A DNA stretch of 26,023 nucleotides, taken from contig JBMNUF010000029.1 of assembly GCA_050946115.1 (NCBI GenBank), forward strand, positions 1-26,023, given 5' to 3'. Position numbers and translations under genes: made by a program. Below, one piece after another: positions 1 through 7,199 of this stretch (the stretch's first letter is position 1; the number at the start of each line of letters is the position of its first letter). The notes under the pieces were generated by a model. The model was not told the origin of the DNA and made no database searches. It worked only from the letters and a program-made list of their open reading frames with translations. The stretch comes from CAYFRC01 sp050946115. GTDB lineage: Bacteria > Bacillota > Clostridia > Christensenellales > Aristaeellaceae.

Positions 1-167
1 TTGCGATATTCTCTTCTCGGAGCATGTTCTGACTTCTTTCTTTTTGTGTGGTAACATTAATTAGAAGTCTTCATGCTCCTTTTGTCTACCTCGTTTCTGT
101 CAATCCCACAACTTTCCGTGATGAACCAAAAAACATTGTAGTAGCATGTTTTAATCTATCCACAGAC

Positions 168-202
168 AAAAAAACCCCTCGAAAGTCGTATACTTCCGAG
201 GG
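168..202 (-). terminator. Rho-independent terminator of tRNA-Val
   Basis: On the minus strand a hairpin begins five bases after the tRNA CCA end. Its arms CCCTCG and CGAGGG (197-202 with 176-181) are continued by AAGT/ACTT after a single mismatch, with a five-base loop, and are followed directly by seven T (168-174). This is a canonical intrinsic terminator. The sequence from 1 to 167 holds no gene I can recognise. Confidence 0.88.
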
Positions 203-206
203 TATT

Positions 207-282
207 TGGTGGTCGCAACAGGACTCGAACCTGTGACCCCATCGATGTGAACGATGTGCTCTACCAACTGAGCCATGCGACC
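207..282 (-). tRNA. tRNA-Val (anticodon CAC)
   Basis: The minus strand folds as a complete cloverleaf of 76 nt including an encoded CCA end. The acceptor arms are GGTCGCA and TGCGACC. The D arm is GCTC/GAGC, the anticodon stem CATCG/CGATG with loop TTCACAT, and the T arm ACAGG/CCTGT with loop TTCGAGT. Anticodon CAC reads the valine codon GUG. It has its own promoter and terminator, so it is a single-gene transcription unit. Confidence 0.95.
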
Positions 283-313
283 ATAGCCTTGTTCAACCAA
301 CTGAACAAGAGAT

Positions 314-342
314 ATTATACACGGTGCGCTTCGATTCGTCAA
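314..342 (-). promoter_or_regulatory. Sigma-A promoter of tRNA-Val
   Basis: The minus strand reads TTGACG (337-342), 17 bases, then a perfect TATAAT (314-319), about 30 bases upstream of the mature tRNA 5' end. Spacing and both boxes are near consensus, as expected for a stable RNA gene. Confidence 0.88.
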
Positions 343-358
343 GCAAATGCGGTATTTT

Positions 359-1048
359 TTAATTTTCATTTAACAATCCACGTATCACCGCACCCGCGAG
401 CACCAGCCCCGCCGCGGAGGGCACGAAGGAGATCGAGCCCGGCGCGCGTTCCCCGTCCCCCACCTGGATGGGCGGTTCCTCCGAATAGACGCATTGCACG
501 CGCGCGATGCCGCGCGCCTTCAGTTCCCGCCGCATAACGCGCGCGAGCGGGCAAACCTTCGTGTCTTCGATATAGGAAACGCGAAACGCCGTGGGGTCGA
601 ACTTGTTTCCCGCGCCCATCGCGCACACGATCGGGACGTTCGCCGCCCACGCCTTTTCGATGAGCAGGATTTTGGATGAAACGCTGTCGATCGCGTCCAC
701 GACGTAATCAAAGCCTTCAAACGAGAAGTCGCGCTGCGTGTCCGCATCAAAGAATACCTGCCGCGCTTCGATGAATGCGTTCGGGTTGATTTTGAGGCAG
801 CGCTGCTTCGCAAGCTCGGCTTTGGGAAGGCCTATCGTGTCCGTGAGGGCGTACAGCTGCCTGTTGATGTTGGATTCCTCCACCACATCTCCATCCACGA
901 GCAACAGCCGCCCGACGCCCGCGCGCGCGATCGCCTCGCAGCAGAAGGAGCCGACGCCGCCGAGTCCGAAGATCGCGACCGCGCTCTTTGCGAGCTTCTC
1001 CTGCCCCTTTGTTCCGATCATGCGCTCTGTGCGCTCCGTGCGCCTCAT
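359..1048 (-). CDS. tcdA: tRNA threonylcarbamoyladenosine dehydratase (TcdA/CsdL)
   Basis: This 229-residue E1-like ATP-dependent enzyme of the ThiF/MoeB/HesA superfamily is known to convert t6A37 of ANN-decoding tRNAs to the cyclic ct6A form. The nucleotide-binding motif GLGGVG lies at about residues 29-34, followed by the acidic LLVDGD turn and the SNINRQ segment typical of TcdA. The C-terminal PGSISFVPSAAG block is also a family hallmark. The start is the ATG at 1048: an in-frame TAA lies just upstream, and an AGAGGG ribosome binding site sits about seven bases before it. The gene stands alone and diverges from rhaA. Its length is close to that of shorter TcdA proteins, and I see no missing motif. 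Confidence 0.9.
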   Translation of the reverse strand: MRRTERTERMIGTKGQEKLAKSAVAIFGLGGVGSFCCEAIARAGVGRLLLVDGDVVEESNINRQLYALTDTIGLPKAELAKQRCLKINPNAFIEARQVFFDADTQRDFSFEGFDYVVDAIDSVSSKILLIEKAWAANVPIVCAMGAGNKFDPTAFRVSYIEDTKVCPLARVMRRELKARGIARVQCVYSEEPPIQVGDGERAPGSISFVPSAAGLVLAGAVIRGLLNEN

Positions 1049-1091
1049 ACGTATCCCTCTTTTTTACGGTTAATAATGTGGCTTTTTTCTG

Positions 1092-1100
1092 ATTATAGCA
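1092..1100 (-). promoter_or_regulatory. Extended -10 element for tcdA
   Basis: The minus strand carries TGCTATAAT, an extended -10 box, about 45 bases upstream of the tcdA start. No good -35 hexamer is visible at the right distance, which is common for TGn-type promoters. It lies within about 10 bases of the rhaA -35 box on the other strand. Confidence 0.55.
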
Positions 1101-1108
1101 TTTCCCTG

Positions 1109-1137
1109 TTGATTTATATATCTTTTTTCCGTATAAT
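1109..1137 (+). promoter_or_regulatory. Sigma-A promoter of rhaA
   Basis: TTGATT (1109-1114), a 17-base spacer and TATAAT (1132-1137) lie about 37 bases before the rhaA start codon. It is back to back with the tcdA -10 box, so the two divergent promoters probably compete for polymerase. Confidence 0.75.
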
Positions 1138-1173
1138 ATAGGTATATTCATCGCTTTGAGGAGGGGTTCCGAA

Positions 1174-2436
1174 ATGTCTGACAGGATCAACGCAGGGTAT
1201 ACCTATGCAAAGGGAATCTACGCCGCGCTCGGCGTGGATGTCGATAAGGCAATGGAGATTTGCGCAAAAGTGCCGATCTCCATGCACTGCTGGCAGGGCG
1301 ACGACGTGACAGGCTGTGAAGGCGAAGGCGGCGGCGCGTCCGGCGGCATCGCGACGACCGGCAACTACCCCGGAAAGGCGCGCAACGCGAACGAACTGCG
1401 CAGCGACATCGCCCTCGCGCTCACGCTGATCCCCGGCAAGAAGAAGGTAAATCTGCACGCGAGCTACGCGGAGCTTTCCGGCAAGAAGATCGACCGCGAC
1501 GCATACACCGTCGAGCAGTTCGCAAACTGGCTCGCATGGGCGAAGGAATTGAAGATCGGCCTCGATTTCAACCCGACGTACTTCTCCCACCCCTATGCGG
1601 AGGACGGCTTCACCCTCGCCAATTCCGACAAGAAGATCCGCGATTTCTGGATTGAGCACGGCAAGCGCTGCAACGAGATCGCCATGGCGTTCGCGAAAGA
1701 GCTGGGCGAACCTTCCGTCGTCAACTTCTGGATGCCCGACGGCTATAAGGACACGCCCGCAGACACCGCGTCGCCCCGCGCGCGCATGGTCGAATCGCTC
1801 GACGCGATCTTCTCCGACAAGTCCATCGACAAAAACCTCGTGCTCCCCGCCGTCGAAAGCAAGCTGTTCGGGCTGGGCGTCGAAAGCTACACCGTCGGCT
1901 CGCACGAACTGATGTACGGCTACGCGCTCACGCGCGGGCTGCTCTACACGCTCGACGCTGGGCACTTCCATCCCTTGGAGTACATCAGCGCGAAAATCTC
2001 CTCCGTCATGCAGTACATGCCGAAGATGCTGCTGCACGTCTCGCGCGGCGTCCGCTGGGACTCCGACCACGTGATTACGCTGGACGACGAGCTGCAGAAC
2101 ATCATGAACGAGATCGTCTATGGCAACTACCTCGACCGCGTGTGCATCGCGCTCGACTATTTCGACGCTTCCATCAACCGCGTTGCCGCGTGGGTCATCG
2201 GCGTTCGCAATGCGCAGAAGGCGCTCTTGAAGGCGCTTCTGACGCCGCACGATGCGATGGTGAAGGCGGAGGCGGAAATGGACTACACCACGCGCCTCGC
2301 CCTGCAGGAGGAGGCAAAGACGCTGCCCTTCGGCGCGATTTGGGACGCATATTGCGAAAAGAACGGCGTGCCCGTCGGCGAAGCGTGGCTCGCAACGGTC
2401 AAGAAATACGAAAAGGACGTCCTCTCCCTGCGCTGA
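1174..2436 (+). CDS. rhaA: L-rhamnose isomerase
   Basis: The enzyme interconverts L-rhamnose and L-rhamnulose, the first step of rhamnose catabolism in the cytosol. The 420-residue product has the length of the RhaA family. It carries the family signature near residue 30 (MHCWQGDDVTGCE), an internal DAGHFHPLEY segment with the metal-binding acidic and histidine residues, and SRGVRWDSDHV further on. The ATG at 1174 is chosen because GAGGAGGGG lies about seven bases upstream; an in-frame TTG 18 bases earlier falls on that ribosome binding site. No rhamnulokinase (rhaB), aldolase (rhaD) or rhamnose regulator is next to it, so the pathway must be completed elsewhere. The gene begins a plus-strand run continuing through 6023. 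Confidence 0.93.
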   Translation: MSDRINAGYTYAKGIYAALGVDVDKAMEICAKVPISMHCWQGDDVTGCEGEGGGASGGIATTGNYPGKARNANELRSDIALALTLIPGKKKVNLHASYAELSGKKIDRDAYTVEQFANWLAWAKELKIGLDFNPTYFSHPYAEDGFTLANSDKKIRDFWIEHGKRCNEIAMAFAKELGEPSVVNFWMPDGYKDTPADTASPRARMVESLDAIFSDKSIDKNLVLPAVESKLFGLGVESYTVGSHELMYGYALTRGLLYTLDAGHFHPLEYISAKISSVMQYMPKMLLHVSRGVRWDSDHVITLDDELQNIMNEIVYGNYLDRVCIALDYFDASINRVAAWVIGVRNAQKALLKALLTPHDAMVKAEAEMDYTTRLALQEEAKTLPFGAIWDAYCEKNGVPVGEAWLATVKKYEKDVLSLR

Positions 2437-2456
2437 TTTCTCCGCAACGAATGCTG

Positions 2457-2491
2457 CGCGAAGCCGTCTCGGATTCGGAGACGGCTTCGCG
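2457..2491 (+). other. Perfect intergenic hairpin after rhaA
   Basis: A 14-bp perfect stem (arms starting CGCGAAGCC and ending GGCTTCGCG) with loop GGATTCG lies between rhaA and the HAD gene. There is no T run after it, so it is not a classical intrinsic terminator. It could reduce readthrough, stabilise the rhaA mRNA 3' end or be a processing site. The ribosome binding site of the next gene follows immediately. Confidence 0.6.
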
Positions 2492-2505
2492 TGTAAAGGA
2501 GCCTT

Positions 2506-3111
2506 ATGATCCGAAATTTCATCTTTGACATGGGAAACGTGCTTTTGACGTATCGCCCCATAGAGATGGCGCGCGCTCTCTGCGCGGAAGCGCCGCATGC
2601 CGAAGCCGTCTGCAGGGCGGTTTTTGGCGCGCCCGAATGGGCGATGCTGGATGCGGGTACGATTGAAGAAGACACTTTCCTTAAAACCGTACTCGACCGT
2701 TCGGACGCTTCCCTCGAAGGGGACATCCGAAACACATTCGCCCACTGGCACGAGCATATGCAGCCCATTTTGGGGGCGGAGGAGTTTGTAAAGGCGCGGA
2801 AGCGGGAGGGCAGGCGCGTGTTCGTTTTGTCCAACGCCTCCATGCGCTTCTTTTCCTATTGGCAGGAGAAGCCCGCGCTTCGGGAGATCGACGATTGCGT
2901 CATCTCCGCAAAGGAAAGAATTACCAAGCCCAACGAACGGATTTTCCGCCTGCTCTTGGACAGGTATTCCCTGAATCCGTCCGAATGCCTGTTTCTCGAC
3001 GATATACAGGAAAATGCGGATGCGGCGTCGCGCCTCGGCATTATGGGCATATGCTTTGACGGGGACTACGCAAAGCTGACGCGCACCCTTTCCGAAAGGG
3101 GGATTCTGTGA
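2506..3111 (+). CDS. HAD-superfamily phosphatase, subfamily IA (YihX-like)
   Basis: This 201-residue haloacid dehalogenase-type hydrolase is probably a cytosolic sugar-phosphate or nucleotide phosphatase. All four HAD motifs are present: the nucleophile D8 in FDMGNV (motif I), S109-N110 in LSNAS (motif II), K141-P142 (motif III) and D165-D166 (motif IV). The Gly at the usual second-Asp position is characteristic of the variant-3 subfamily IA group that contains YihX, a glucose-1-phosphatase. AAAGGAG precedes the ATG by about four bases. The TGA stop overlaps the rarA start by one base, indicating coupling. The true substrate cannot be read from sequence. Confidence 0.85.
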   Translation: MIRNFIFDMGNVLLTYRPIEMARALCAEAPHAEAVCRAVFGAPEWAMLDAGTIEEDTFLKTVLDRSDASLEGDIRNTFAHWHEHMQPILGAEEFVKARKREGRRVFVLSNASMRFFSYWQEKPALREIDDCVISAKERITKPNERIFRLLLDRYSLNPSECLFLDDIQENADAASRLGIMGICFDGDYAKLTRTLSERGIL

Positions 3112-4424
3112 TGGAAGATCTCTTCAGCGCCGCGAGCGCAGAAAATGCGAACCGAAACGCGCCGCTCGCCGACCGAATGCGCCCCAGGACGCTCGACGAG
3201 TTCTTCGGGCAGAGCGCGATCGTAGGCGAAGGGCGGCTCCTGCGCCGCGCGATCCTCGCGGACAGGCTCACCTCCTGCATCTTCTGGGGGCCGCCCGGAA
3301 CCGGCAAGACGACGCTCGCCTGCATCATCGCGAACCAGACGAAGTCCGCCTTTCGGCAGCTCAACGCGGTAACCAGCGGCGTTGCGGATGTGCGGCAGAT
3401 CATTTCCGAGGCGGAAAATGCGCAGCGCATGTACGGAACGAGCACGTATCTGCTTTTAGACGAATGCCACAGGTGGAACAAGGCGCAGTCAGACTCCATT
3501 TTGCCTGCCATCGAAAAGGGCACCCTCCGCTTTATCGGCTCCACGACCGAAAACCCGATGATCGCCATGACGCCTGCCATCGTGAGCCGATGCAGGCTGT
3601 TTCGCTTTGAAAAGCTCTCGGAGGAGAACATTTTGCACATCCTGTCCGCCGCCGTTTCCGATACGTCGCGCGGCTATGGGAATATGTCCGTCATTTTGGA
3701 CGCCGATGCGGCAAGGCACATCGCGCAGGTCGCAGAGGGCGATGCGCGCGCGGCGCTCAACGCGCTGGAGCTCGCGGTACTCTCGACGCCCATCGATAAG
3801 GACGGCGCGATTCACGTGACTGTCGATGTCGCCGCCGAATCCATCCAGTCGCGCGTGATCCAAATGGACGAATCCATGTTTTACGATATGCTGAGCGCCT
3901 TTTGTAAATCGCTGCGCGGCTCCGACAGCGACGCAGCGCTCGCGTGGTTCGCGCGCATGGCGAGGGGCGGCGTGGATCCGCGGATCATCGTCCGCCGCGT
4001 AATCGCACACGCAAGCGAGGACGTGGGGCTCGCAAATCCCAACGCGCTTCTGACCGCCGTCGCCGCCGGGCAGGCGCTCGAAATGCTGGGTATGCCCGAG
4101 GCAAAGCTCGCCATCACGCAGGCAATCGTCACCGTGTGCGAAAGCCCGAAATCGAACGCCGTCGTCACCGCTGTCGACCGCGCGATGGAGGACGCGGAAC
4201 GCGGCGACTATCAAAACGTCCCCGTGCATCTGCGGGATACGAGCTACAAGGGCGCAAGCAAACTTGGAAGCGGCGAAGGGTATCTTTACCCGCACAACTT
4301 CCCGAACCACTACGTCAAGCAGCAATACGCGCCGCTCGAAGCGAAGGGTATGCCGTATTACGAACCGAGCGAAGAGGGCTTTGAAAAGGAGATCCGAAAA
4401 CTCCGAAAGGAACGCGGCATCTGA
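3111..4424 (+). CDS. rarA: Replication-associated recombination protein A (RarA/MgsA AAA+ ATPase)
   Basis: RarA is a clamp-loader-like AAA+ ATPase acting at stalled replication forks. The 437-residue product has Walker A GPPGTGKT at 60-67, a Walker B stretch LLLDECHRW at 114-122 (the usual isoleucine after DE is Cys here), the sensor-1 motif GSTTENP at 143-149 and the arginine-finger Ser-Arg at 159-160. The C-terminal half carries the family signatures GGVDPRIIVRR, SEDVGLANP and YPHNFPNHYV. The ATG at 3111 is preferred over the adjacent GTG because AAAGGGGGA lies seven bases upstream. The start shares one base with the upstream TGA, so the genes are probably co-translated. Confidence 0.95.
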   Translation: MEDLFSAASAENANRNAPLADRMRPRTLDEFFGQSAIVGEGRLLRRAILADRLTSCIFWGPPGTGKTTLACIIANQTKSAFRQLNAVTSGVADVRQIISEAENAQRMYGTSTYLLLDECHRWNKAQSDSILPAIEKGTLRFIGSTTENPMIAMTPAIVSRCRLFRFEKLSEENILHILSAAVSDTSRGYGNMSVILDADAARHIAQVAEGDARAALNALELAVLSTPIDKDGAIHVTVDVAAESIQSRVIQMDESMFYDMLSAFCKSLRGSDSDAALAWFARMARGGVDPRIIVRRVIAHASEDVGLANPNALLTAVAAGQALEMLGMPEAKLAITQAIVTVCESPKSNAVVTAVDRAMEDAERGDYQNVPVHLRDTSYKGASKLGSGEGYLYPHNFPNHYVKQQYAPLEAKGMPYYEPSEEGFEKEIRKLRKERGI

Positions 4425-4440
4425 GAGGAGGATGTACTCT

Positions 4441-5154
4441 ATGGCAAACACGGTTTGGGAGCGCCTGCCCTTTTCCCTGCAGGCCGAAAAGTTGCTGAAA
4501 TTCCTGAAATTGGAAGACGACCCCGACATGGAGGAGGAATTTCGCGAGGTTTTTGAAAAATGCCTTGCGATTGCCAACCCCAAAATGCTCTGGAGAACCG
4601 AACCGGTAAAGACCATAGACGATTACACGACACTCGTGGGCGAATACAAAATCCACAGCCGCATCCTGCGCGTGAACTTCGAAAACGTCTCCTCCTGCAT
4701 TCCGTATGTCGCCACCTGCGGGCGAGAATTGTATGAATATTCGCTTTCCGAGGGCGACCCGCTCACGCGGTACTGGATCGACGCGATTTCCGAAGAGATT
4801 TTGCGCAAGGCGCTGGTGGGCGCGATGGAGCGCATTCGCGCCCTGCTGTCCGACAAGAACCTCTACGCGATGAACCCCGGCTCGCTCTCCGATTTTTCGA
4901 TTATAAACCAACGGCAGCTCTTTGCGATGCTCGGGACGGTCCGCGAGGATATCGGCGTGGAGCTGACCGAAAGCTGCCTCATGCTGCCCGCAAAATCCGT
5001 TAGCGGCCTCCTGTTCCATTCCAATGAACACTACGTCAACTGCGCGCTCTGCCCGAGGGAGGGCTGTACCAATCGGCGCGCCAAGTTTGACGAGAGGCTC
5101 TTCGCCCAAAAATACGCGCCCGAAAACATCTCTGCCCGAAAGGAGGAATCCTGA
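4441..5154 (+). CDS. Protein resembling vitamin B12-dependent methionine synthase activation domain
   Basis: The 237-residue protein resembles stand-alone clostridial proteins related to the C-terminal activation (SAM-binding) domain of MetH. That domain reductively methylates inactive cob(II)alamin. Recognisable blocks are TCGRELYEY (92-100), DPLTRYWIDA (106-115), MNPGSLSDF (144-152) followed by QRQLFAMLG, and ESCLMLPAKSVSG (177-189). Near the end is a Cys cluster C201-x2-C204-x4-C209 that could bind a metal or iron-sulfur centre. The start at 4441 is used because AGGAGG ends nine bases upstream; an in-frame ATG at 4432 abuts that site. It follows rarA by 16 bases. No metH or corrinoid protein lies in the window, so the partner is unknown. 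Confidence 0.65.
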   Translation: MANTVWERLPFSLQAEKLLKFLKLEDDPDMEEEFREVFEKCLAIANPKMLWRTEPVKTIDDYTTLVGEYKIHSRILRVNFENVSSCIPYVATCGRELYEYSLSEGDPLTRYWIDAISEEILRKALVGAMERIRALLSDKNLYAMNPGSLSDFSIINQRQLFAMLGTVREDIGVELTESCLMLPAKSVSGLLFHSNEHYVNCALCPREGCTNRRAKFDERLFAQKYAPENISARKEES

Positions 5155-5156
5155 GC

Positions 5157-6023
5157 ATGCTGCATTTGATCGTGAATCCGATAGCCGGAAAAATCAAAAA
5201 GACGGACGCCGTCCGTCGCGTGACGGAGTTTCTGAAGCAGGAAGGGCGCAAATACTGCATCACCTTTACTGAGGCCGCGGGGCACGCGACCAAGATCGCC
5301 CGCGAAGCCGTGGGCATGGGGCACGACATCATGGTGCTCGGCGGTGACGGCACGCTCGGCGAGGCGGCGGGCGGGGTCATCGGGACGGACAGGCTGTTTT
5401 ACGTCGTCCCGTGCGGCACGGGCAACGATTTTGTGAAGTCGCTGCGCCTTCCGTCCGACCCCATCGAGGCGCTGAAAAAACAGCTCACGGGGTATCTCCG
5501 AAAAGTCGACGCGGGCATGATGAACGACAGATGCTTCCTGAATGTATGCGGCACGGGCTTTGACGTCGACACGCTGCGGTATACGGAGCGCTTCAAAAAG
5601 CGCATGACGGGCATCCTCCCCTATCTATTGGGCGTCATCTATGCGTTCTTCGGCTTTCGAGGGCGAGAGATACAAATCTCCATGGGCGGCAAATCCATCA
5701 AAAAACCGCTGACGATCGTCGCGGTCGCCAACGGCCAGTATTTCGGCGGCGGTATGCGCATATCGCCCAATGCCGATGTGCGCGACGGGCTGTTCGACGT
5801 GACCTATATCGATGACATGCCAAAGCCCAAGATGTGCGCGCTTTTGCCCACGGTCATCCCCGGAAAATTCCTGCGCTTCGCCTGCACGCATGTGGAGCGC
5901 GCAAAGGAAGTACTGCTCGAGTGCGCGCACATGACGGTCAACGTGGACGGAGAACTGATCGATACGGACAGGGCGCTGATCCGCGTTCTTTCGGGCGCGC
6001 TCAACATGCGCCTGCCCGTGTAA
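5157..6023 (+). CDS. Diacylglycerol kinase family lipid kinase (YegS/DgkB-like)
   Basis: The 288-residue enzyme belongs to the DAGK catalytic-domain family, which phosphorylates diacylglycerol or related lipids at the membrane using ATP. Motifs are NPIAGK (7-12), the nucleotide loop GGDGT (62-66), PCGTGNDF (85-92), GTGFDVD (132-138) and the C-terminal VNVDGE. Length is typical of Gram-positive members. It starts two bases after the preceding stop, with AGGAGGA ten bases upstream, so it is the last gene of the plus-strand run. It converges on an amidase gene only three bases away, with no terminator visible between them. A truncated, decayed copy of this gene lies at 6881-7196. Confidence 0.9.
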   Translation: MLHLIVNPIAGKIKKTDAVRRVTEFLKQEGRKYCITFTEAAGHATKIAREAVGMGHDIMVLGGDGTLGEAAGGVIGTDRLFYVVPCGTGNDFVKSLRLPSDPIEALKKQLTGYLRKVDAGMMNDRCFLNVCGTGFDVDTLRYTERFKKRMTGILPYLLGVIYAFFGFRGREIQISMGGKSIKKPLTIVAVANGQYFGGGMRISPNADVRDGLFDVTYIDDMPKPKMCALLPTVIPGKFLRFACTHVERAKEVLLECAHMTVNVDGELIDTDRALIRVLSGALNMRLPV

Positions 6024-6882
6024 AATCTACATCCCGCCCGGCTTGGCTTGTCCCGTTTCCGCAGGAGCCATTTCAAAATAGCGGCACACGCCCTCGACCA
6101 TGCCCTGAATGAGCTTGTCCTGATAGGCGGGGTCGTTCAGCTTCAGGTCCTCCTCGCGGTTGGTCATATAACCCATTTCCACCAAAATCGACGGCATTTC
6201 CGCCCAGTTAAGCCCCGAATACGCATTGCTGCGATAGACGCCATTTCTTTTCGCGCCCGTAGTGGACACCATGCAGTCCAAAATAATCTTCGCTGCGGCA
6301 TACGCATCGTCCGCTACCTTGCCACCCCTTTTTCTGACATACAGGCCGATGCCGTTTTTGCGCCTGTTTCTCGAGCCGTTGCAGTGTAAGCGCAAAAAGA
6401 GCTGCGCGCCGCCTTCGTTCATCATCTGCGCGCGCTCGATATTGGAGATATTCACGTCGTTTCTCGTGCGCACCATGATGACGGTCGCGCCCTCGTTTTC
6501 CAATGCTTTTTGCAGCTTGAGCGACACATCGAGGTTTACGATGTATTCCGGAACCTTGCTCCTGATGCCGCGCGTGCCGCCGGTGACCTTCGGCTTTTTC
6601 TTCTTGCTCCACGGCGCGACGGGCTCCCTGCCATTGTTGGCGCGTGCCTGATGCCCCGCGTCAACGCCGATGGTGATGCCCGAAAGCCGCCTTTGCGGGA
6701 CGGGAGGCATGGGATCGTCCTGCTCGCAAAGGACAAGCACGGGACACAAAATGAGTGTTAGGCCAACGCAGAGTATCTTCCGAAGCATTCTCCGTTCCTC
6801 CTTTTTTTATCCTTTTTTGACGCGTCCGCATGTAAAGATGTTCCATTTCGATGTATGTTTTTGCAACGCTCCGATTCGTGAT
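5331..6882. repeat. Tandem duplication, copy 1 (3' part of lipid kinase gene plus amidase gene plus upstream DNA)
   Basis: This segment runs from codon 59 of the lipid kinase through the first amidase and its upstream region. It is homologous to 6881-8069. Its right end (around CCGATTCGTGAT) matches the sequence just in front of the peptidase T -10 box in copy 2 (CCGATTTGTGAT) and then passes directly into the second lipid kinase copy at ATGGTGCTCGGCGG. That is the junction expected for a head-to-tail duplication. Extent was judged by eye. Confidence 0.85.
6027..6788 (-). CDS. N-acetylmuramoyl-L-alanine amidase (Amidase_3), copy 1
   Basis: This 253-residue zinc amidase cleaves the bond between N-acetylmuramic acid and the peptide stem of peptidoglycan. 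A signal peptide or membrane anchor covers residues 1-21 and lacks a good lipobox. The catalytic domain follows, with zinc ligands H46 (DAGHQ), E81 (EYIVNLD) and H135 (LRLHCNG) and catalytic E204 (VEMGYMTN). A Lys-rich insert at 52-75 between the first two ligands is shared with its paralogue and with related clostridial amidases. No cell-wall-binding repeat is present. AGGAGG lies eight bases before the ATG. It is roughly three-quarters identical by eye to the amidase at 7200-7976 and keeps every catalytic residue. Confidence 0.92.
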   Translation of the reverse strand: MLRKILCVGLTLILCPVLVLCEQDDPMPPVPQRRLSGITIGVDAGHQARANNGREPVAPWSKKKKPKVTGGTRGIRSKVPEYIVNLDVSLKLQKALENEGATVIMVRTRNDVNISNIERAQMMNEGGAQLFLRLHCNGSRNRRKNGIGLYVRKRGGKVADDAYAAAKIILDCMVSTTGAKRNGVYRSNAYSGLNWAEMPSILVEMGYMTNREEDLKLNDPAYQDKLIQGMVEGVCRYFEMAPAETGQAKPGGM

Positions 6883-7196
6883 GGTGCTCGGCGGCGTCAT
6901 CGGGGCGGGCAGGCTGTTTCGCGCCGTCCCGTGCGGCACGGGCAACGATTTTGCGAAGTCGTCGCGCCTCCCGTCCGATCCCATCGAAGCGCTGAAAAAG
7001 CAGCGCACGGGGTATCTCCGAAAGATTTATGCGGGCAACGAAGATGCTTCCCGAACGTATGCGGCACGGGCTTTGACGTGGATGTGCTGCGGCATACGGC
7101 GCACTTCAAAGAGCACATTACGGACATCCTCCCATATCTTTGGAGCACCTTCTGTGCGTCCTTTCGGGCGCACGCATCATACGCCTACCCGTGCGA
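6881..7196 (+). pseudogene. Decayed, truncated copy of the lipid kinase gene
   Basis: The sequence aligns with 5331-5640 and then 5983-6018 of the intact kinase gene. The first 58 codons are missing because the duplication breakpoint fell inside the gene. Ten codons spanning the catalytic GGDGT loop are deleted in frame between two GGCGG repeats. A small indel near GCGGGCAACG shifts the frame. A further deletion of about 340 bases occurred where GCGTTCTT occurs twice in the parent (5643-5650 and 5983-5990); a mutated GCGTCCTT remains at 7156-7163. The parental stop TAA reads CGA here. It cannot encode an active enzyme and has no start or ribosome binding site. Confidence 0.88.
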
Positions 7197-7199
7197 GAT

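Noticed and set aside
207..282. Integration of a mobile element at the tRNA-Val gene
   Set aside because: The tRNA is intact with its own terminator. I found no integrase and no repeated tRNA 3' end in the window.
1114..2757. A 547-codon open frame on the minus strand across rhaA
   Set aside because: It is the GC-rich antisense shadow of rhaA and the HAD gene. The translation has no recognisable domain, whereas the plus strand encodes clear enzymes with ribosome binding sites.
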